Shown: positions 60,640 through 64,000 of the stretch, one piece after another | How positions within the stretch are numbered: the first letter of the stretch is position 1 | Layout of the letters: the number at the start of each line of letters is the position of its first letter | Assembly (NCBI GenBank): GCA_028281285.1 | Contig: JANQKF010000024.1 | Location: forward strand, 62,001 to 126,000 | DNA length: 64,000 nt | Source: Cyclobacteriaceae bacterium | GTDB taxonomy: Bacteria > Bacteroidota > Bacteroidia > Cytophagales > Cyclobacteriaceae | Direction of reading: 5' to 3' | Made by a program: the position numbers and the translations under genes | Notes under the pieces: generated by a model | Seen by the model: only the letters and a program-made list of their open reading frames with translations | The model's database searches: none | Told to the model about the DNA's origin: nothing

Positions 60640-60687
60640 TTATTTCAGAAACTAATTATGTGTATATACAGTTAGTTTTTGAAATAA
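60640..60687. terminator. Long inverted repeat between permease copy 3 and pirin
   Basis: A 16-bp AT-rich stem: TTATTTCAGAAACTAA (60640-60655) with TTAGTTTTTGAAATAA (60672-60687), one G-T pair, around a 16-base loop. No T-run follows, so it could be an mRNA-end structure or operator at the pirin promoter rather than a terminator. The right half partly resembles the sequence ahead of the pirin remnant. Confidence 0.45.
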
Positions 60688-60693
60688 GAAATC

Positions 60694-61695
60694 ATGAGCA
60701 ATTCAATCATAAACATTAAGCCGCTTGGCTTTCCATGGGAGACGCAAGATCCATTCTTGTTCTGTGCTTTTCATAAGGACGACTACCCGAAAGGTGATGG
60801 TAAGCTGGGGCCGGCCGCTTCATTAGATGGTCGGAACATGGGATCCGATTTTGGAGGTAAAGATGGTTTCAGCATGTATCACGGACAGACTGTTCCCGGC
60901 TTCCCCTCCCACCCGCACAGAGGGTTTGAAACGATTACCATTGCCGAAAAAGGTATGGTTGACCATTCCGATTCACTCGGTGCAGCTGGAAGATTTGGAG
61001 ATGGAGATGTTCAATGGATGACTGCCGGAAAAGGTGTTCAACACTCTGAAATGTTCCCTTTATTGAAGGAAGAAGAGGGAAACCCTCTGGTACTTTTCCA
61101 AATCTGGTTGAATCTTCCTCGAAAAGGTAAAATGGTGGAGCCACACTTTGCCATGTTATGGAACGAAGCCATTCCGGTATATGATAATGGCAATGGCACT
61201 TTCGTGAAAGTAGTTTCCGGAAAATTGGGAGATATCGATTTTGATTCGCCTGCCCCGGACTCCTGGGCAGCCAACCCCTACAATGAAGTCGCGGTTTGGG
61301 TGATTACCATGGAACCTGGTGCAGAATGGACATTGCCCCTGGCATCCGACCAAGCAAATCGAGCACTTTATTATTACGAAGGGGCAGGTTTGGCTATTGA
61401 TGGTCAGTCTGTGAATGCGAATAGCACAATTCAGACACGGGCTAATAAGGAGACCACATTGGTCAACGGAAATACTGAAAGTAAATTGCTTCTATTACAA
61501 GGTCGGCCTATCGGAGAACCAGTGGCTCAATATGGTCCGTTTGTGATGAACACCAATATGGAAATTCAACAGGCTATGATGGACTATCAGCAAACGCAAT
61601 TTGGTGGATGGCCATGGCCTAGTCATGATCATACGCACGGTAAGGAAAGAGGGCGATTCGCTCTACATGCCGATGGTCGTGAAGAAATAAAATAG
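60694..61695 (+). CDS. Pirin family protein
   Basis: A 333-residue pirin. The N-terminal cupin carries HPHRGFETITIAEKGMVDH with the His residues of the metal site, then WMTAGKGVQHSEMFP (His and Glu). The C-terminal cupin is present without metal ligands. Pirins are iron-binding proteins; some act as quercetin dioxygenases, others as regulators, and the role here is not predictable. The C-terminus GWPWPSHDHTHGKERGRFAL is typical. A truncated second 5' end exists at 53690. The gene ends just before repeat copy C. Confidence 0.93.
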   Translation: MSNSIINIKPLGFPWETQDPFLFCAFHKDDYPKGDGKLGPAASLDGRNMGSDFGGKDGFSMYHGQTVPGFPSHPHRGFETITIAEKGMVDHSDSLGAAGRFGDGDVQWMTAGKGVQHSEMFPLLKEEEGNPLVLFQIWLNLPRKGKMVEPHFAMLWNEAIPVYDNGNGTFVKVVSGKLGDIDFDSPAPDSWAANPYNEVAVWVITMEPGAEWTLPLASDQANRALYYYEGAGLAIDGQSVNANSTIQTRANKETTLVNGNTESKLLLLQGRPIGEPVAQYGPFVMNTNMEIQQAMMDYQQTQFGGWPWPSHDHTHGKERGRFALHADGREEIK

Positions 61696-61701
61696 TTTCT
61701 C

Positions 61702-61792
61702 GTCATTCTGAGGGCGAATGACCCAAGAATCTCCTAATCATAAAACGAGATTCCCTGCCTACGGCAGGCAGATGCATTCCGCTCTGAATGAC
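61702..61792. repeat. Dispersed intergenic repeat, copy C
   Basis: Begins GTCATTCTGAG and ends CTCTGAATGAC (10 of 11 in the inverted repeat). It contains CCTGCC-tac-GGCAGG at 61754-61768. It lies between pirin and the aminotransferase gene. Confidence 0.75.
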
Positions 61793-61863
61793 ATAACCAA
61801 AGATAAATTAAGGGTAGCCACAACGGCTGCCCTTTCTTATATTCACCGACTTAATTCATTACT

Positions 61864-63099
61864 ATGCCCAACCCGACTCTTGACCTCGACTTTGTTAGAA
61901 GTTATTTCCCAGCATTAAAAAGCGGATTCGTCTATATGGACAATGCCGGAGGGTCGCAGACCTTGAAACCTATTGTCGACAAGATCTCAGAATATCTACT
62001 TGAAAGCGATGTTCAGCATGGTGCCTCTTATCAAATTTCTCAGGATGCCACTAACAAGGTCGATTATGCTACTGAAGAGCTGAAAACACTCATCAATGCA
62101 AGGGATCCCAAAGAAGTAGTGTTTGGTCCCTCTTCTACTATGATGTTCCGAATTCTAAGTCTGACGCTATCACAACTTTGGGAACCTGGCGATGAAGTGA
62201 TTACCACCAACTCAGAACATGAAGCGAACTGCTCGCCTTGGATGGATCTTCAAGATAAAGGTATAGTGGTCAAGATTTGGGAAGTCAATTCAGACACACA
62301 AGAATTTGAATTGGAAGACCTAAAAGCCTTAATCAATGATCGAACAAGGTTAGTGACCATGGTACATGCTTCCAATATTCTGGGAACAATTAATCCGATT
62401 AAAGAAGCGGCCAAGATTGCTCATGACAATGATGCTCTCTTTGCCGTAGATGGTGTGGCCTATGCACCCCATCGATCACTAGACATGCAAGATTGGGATG
62501 TCGACTTCTACATTTTCAGCACCTATAAAGTCTATGGGCCACATAGTGCGGTGATGTACGGCAAACTGGAACTACTTGAGAAGATTCCGAGCATCAATCA
62601 TTATTTCATCAATAAATCACCCTATAAGTTTCAACCTGGCAACAAGAACTTTGAATTAATGTACAGCATGTCCGGGCTCACCGATTATCTGAGAGAGCTG
62701 CATGATCATCACTTCCCAGATGGAACATCAGTATCAGACCAGGACAAATACGACAAGGTATTTGACCTAATTGCTGATCATGAAGAACGACTCTCAAATC
62801 GCTTTATCGACTACCTGAAAACAAGAAGTGACATAACCATCATCGGAGAGTCTTCGGGAGATCAATCCAAACGAGTCCCTACCATCTCCTTCTATCATGA
62901 AAGTAGAAAAAGCTCAGAAATAGTTGAGAAGATTGACCCTTACGGTATTGGAATTCGGTTTGGGGATTTTTATGCAAAAAAGATCATTAATGCACTTGGT
63001 ATTGAGGAAAAAGACGGACCCATTAGGGTAAGTCTCGTACATTACAATACGCTGGAGGAAGTGGATCAATTGATTCAGGCATTTGAAGAAATCCTATAG
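61864..63099 (+). CDS. Class V aminotransferase (cysteine desulfurase-like)
   Basis: A 411-residue PLP enzyme. FVYMDNAGGSQTLKPI near residue 25 is the family start, with EHEANCSPWMDLQ and VDGVAYAPHRSLDM following. The PLP-binding Lys is in FSTYKVYGPHSAVMYG near residue 223. The common Cys of desulfurases is not apparent, so it may be a transaminase, lyase or isopenicillin N epimerase-like enzyme. Fold type I, cytoplasmic. It starts 72 bases after repeat C and the next gene follows 2 bases after the stop, so they form an operon. Confidence 0.88.
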   Translation: MPNPTLDLDFVRSYFPALKSGFVYMDNAGGSQTLKPIVDKISEYLLESDVQHGASYQISQDATNKVDYATEELKTLINARDPKEVVFGPSSTMMFRILSLTLSQLWEPGDEVITTNSEHEANCSPWMDLQDKGIVVKIWEVNSDTQEFELEDLKALINDRTRLVTMVHASNILGTINPIKEAAKIAHDNDALFAVDGVAYAPHRSLDMQDWDVDFYIFSTYKVYGPHSAVMYGKLELLEKIPSINHYFINKSPYKFQPGNKNFELMYSMSGLTDYLRELHDHHFPDGTSVSDQDKYDKVFDLIADHEERLSNRFIDYLKTRSDITIIGESSGDQSKRVPTISFYHESRKSSEIVEKIDPYGIGIRFGDFYAKKIINALGIEEKDGPIRVSLVHYNTLEEVDQLIQAFEEIL

Positions 63100-63101
63100 C
63101 A

Positions 63102-63563
63102 ATGGCCCTGGAATTTAGAAAAGCAAGAGAAACCGATTTACGCTTTGTGGTAAAGCTTTTGGCCAATGATAAACTGGGCAAACAACGAGAATACTTTCAA
63201 GACCCTCTCCCCGAATCGTACCTGCGTGCCTTCGATGCTATTCAAGCAGATAAGAATCAGGAATTAATGGTAGTTGAGAATGAGGAGGGTGAAATCATTG
63301 GCACCTTGCAACTGAGCTTCATTCAATACCTCACCTATCAGGGTGGTATCCGAGCACAAATTGAAGCTGTCAGAATTCGAGAGGACCAACGTGGAATGGG
63401 TGTAGGTGAGGCCTTTATCAAATGGGCCATCAATCGAGCGAAAAAGAAAGGGGCACACATTATTCAACTCACATCTGACAAACTACGTCCTGAAGCCATC
63501 CACTTTTATGAGAAACTTGGATTTAAATCGAGTCATGAGGGCATGAAACTCCACTTGAGTTAG
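63102..63563 (+). CDS. GNAT N-acetyltransferase
   Basis: A 153-residue GNAT protein. The acetyl-CoA loop is VRIREDQRGMGVGEAFIKWA (R-x-x-G-x-G/A) and the C-terminus has YEKLGFKSSHEGMKL, the usual last strands. FRKARETDLRFVVKLLANDK is the typical N-terminal helix. The substrate is unknown. It starts 2 bases after the aminotransferase stop, so it is probably co-translated with it. Confidence 0.9.
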   Translation: MALEFRKARETDLRFVVKLLANDKLGKQREYFQDPLPESYLRAFDAIQADKNQELMVVENEEGEIIGTLQLSFIQYLTYQGGIRAQIEAVRIREDQRGMGVGEAFIKWAINRAKKKGAHIIQLTSDKLRPEAIHFYEKLGFKSSHEGMKLHLS

Positions 63564-63634
63564 TACATAGGCGGCAGCCGAACTCTCTTCATTAATTCCT
63601 ATCTTATCTACTCCTAAATCAACCCAACCAACTA

Positions 63635-64000
63635 TGAAGTTGCATCTACTTTGTGCCGCCATATTGATTACAGTTGTATCAAGTCCATCGAAAGCACAAA
63701 ACTTACCACAGGAGTATATCCGAGAATGGAAAAGCTTTTATCCTTCCAGCGCGCTGGCCAGAGGAATTCGCTCAAGTCTACCCTTCTATGAGCAACGTCA
63801 TGCCAATAAAATCGAATGGTGGATAAAGTTTAACAAAGAAAGCCTCTCGAAAATCGAAGGAGGAAATGCAATCGGAGATAAAATTGATTTGAGGTTGCTA
63901 AAGGTTCAAATTCAACGCGAATTGGACACCTGGGAAAAGGAGCAACCTCATAAACATTCGCTGGTCATGTATGCCTCACTGATTTCCAGGGCGCTTCCAT
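63635..64000 (+). CDS. Exported protein, DUF885-like, 5' part only
   Basis: The gene is cut by the right edge after 122 codons. It starts ATG 63635 with a signal peptide (HLLCAAILITVVSSPSKAQ). The remaining part is helical: FYEQRHANKIEWWIKFNKES and LRLLKVQIQRELDTWEKEQP. The last motif resembles the DUF885 family (D..LL..QI..EL...E), which is an exported metallohydrolase-like group, but the metal-binding region lies beyond the window. The family call is therefore weak. Confidence 0.6.

Noticed and set aside
61718-61918. 66-codon plus-strand frame before the aminotransferase
   Set aside because: It starts inside dispersed repeat C and overlaps the aminotransferase start in another frame; no similarity.
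1-64000. tRNA, rRNA, riboswitch or prophage elements
   Set aside because: I found no cloverleaf, rRNA-like, known riboswitch or phage-structural sequence by reading, though a covariance search was not possible.

Overview
The window looks like chromosomal DNA of a Bacteroidota bacterium, most likely a marine member of the Cytophagales. This is inferred from two ~2000-residue Thr/Ser/Gly/Asn-rich surface proteins that end in type IX secretion (T9SS)-type C-termini, three ~800-residue MacB/FtsX-type permeases without their own ATPases, a MoxR-DUF58-BatA operon, near absence of Shine-Dalgarno sequences, moderate A+T richness, and dispersed GTCAT...ATGAC-bounded intergenic repeats. I see no tRNA, rRNA, CRISPR array, transposase or prophage. 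Genes are densely packed and both ends of the window cut a gene (a truA-like 3' end on the left, a DUF885-like 5' end on the right).

Layout. 1-12.4 kb is mostly housekeeping: truA tail, a YfcC-type transporter, a PaiA-like acetyltransferase, the three-gene proton-translocating transhydrogenase operon (pntAA-pntAB-pntB), ywbE, truC, two tandem PPK2 polyphosphate kinases, a DUF1573 protein, trpS and a lipoprotein. 12.4-24.8 kb holds two giant paralogous secreted repeat proteins on the minus strand. 25-39.5 kb is a mixed block: M3 peptidase, MFS transporter, TlpA-like thioredoxin, sulfotransferase, a membrane LytTR regulator with downstream exported proteins, a serine hydrolase, a GIY-YIG nuclease between two direct repeats, a cyclophilin, an unrecognised 275-residue protein, an unusual K+-channel-like protein, Mog, a methyltransferase and an SGNH esterase.

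39.8-50.7 kb is a minus-strand cell-envelope cluster. A TldD/TldE protease pair ends at a strong terminator and is followed by a tightly overlapping six-gene operon: DUF4159, MoxR, DUF58, BatA-like, and two large membrane-anchored periplasmic proteins, one with a His/Asp-rich metal-binding-like stretch. 50.9-60.6 kb contains three large permeases and a lipoprotein amidohydrolase. The middle permease lies between ~85-bp imperfect direct repeats, next to a truncated 5' end of a pirin gene whose intact relative is at 60.7 kb. The window closes with pirin, a class V aminotransferase, a GNAT acetyltransferase and a cut exported protein.

The points most worth following up are the GIY-YIG/direct-repeat cassette, the dispersed repeat family with its nested palindromes, the permease/pirin rearrangement, the channel with contradictory topology, the Tat-type TldD paired with a signal-less TldE, and the twin giant proteins with a Cys-pair module repeating at about 300-345 residues.
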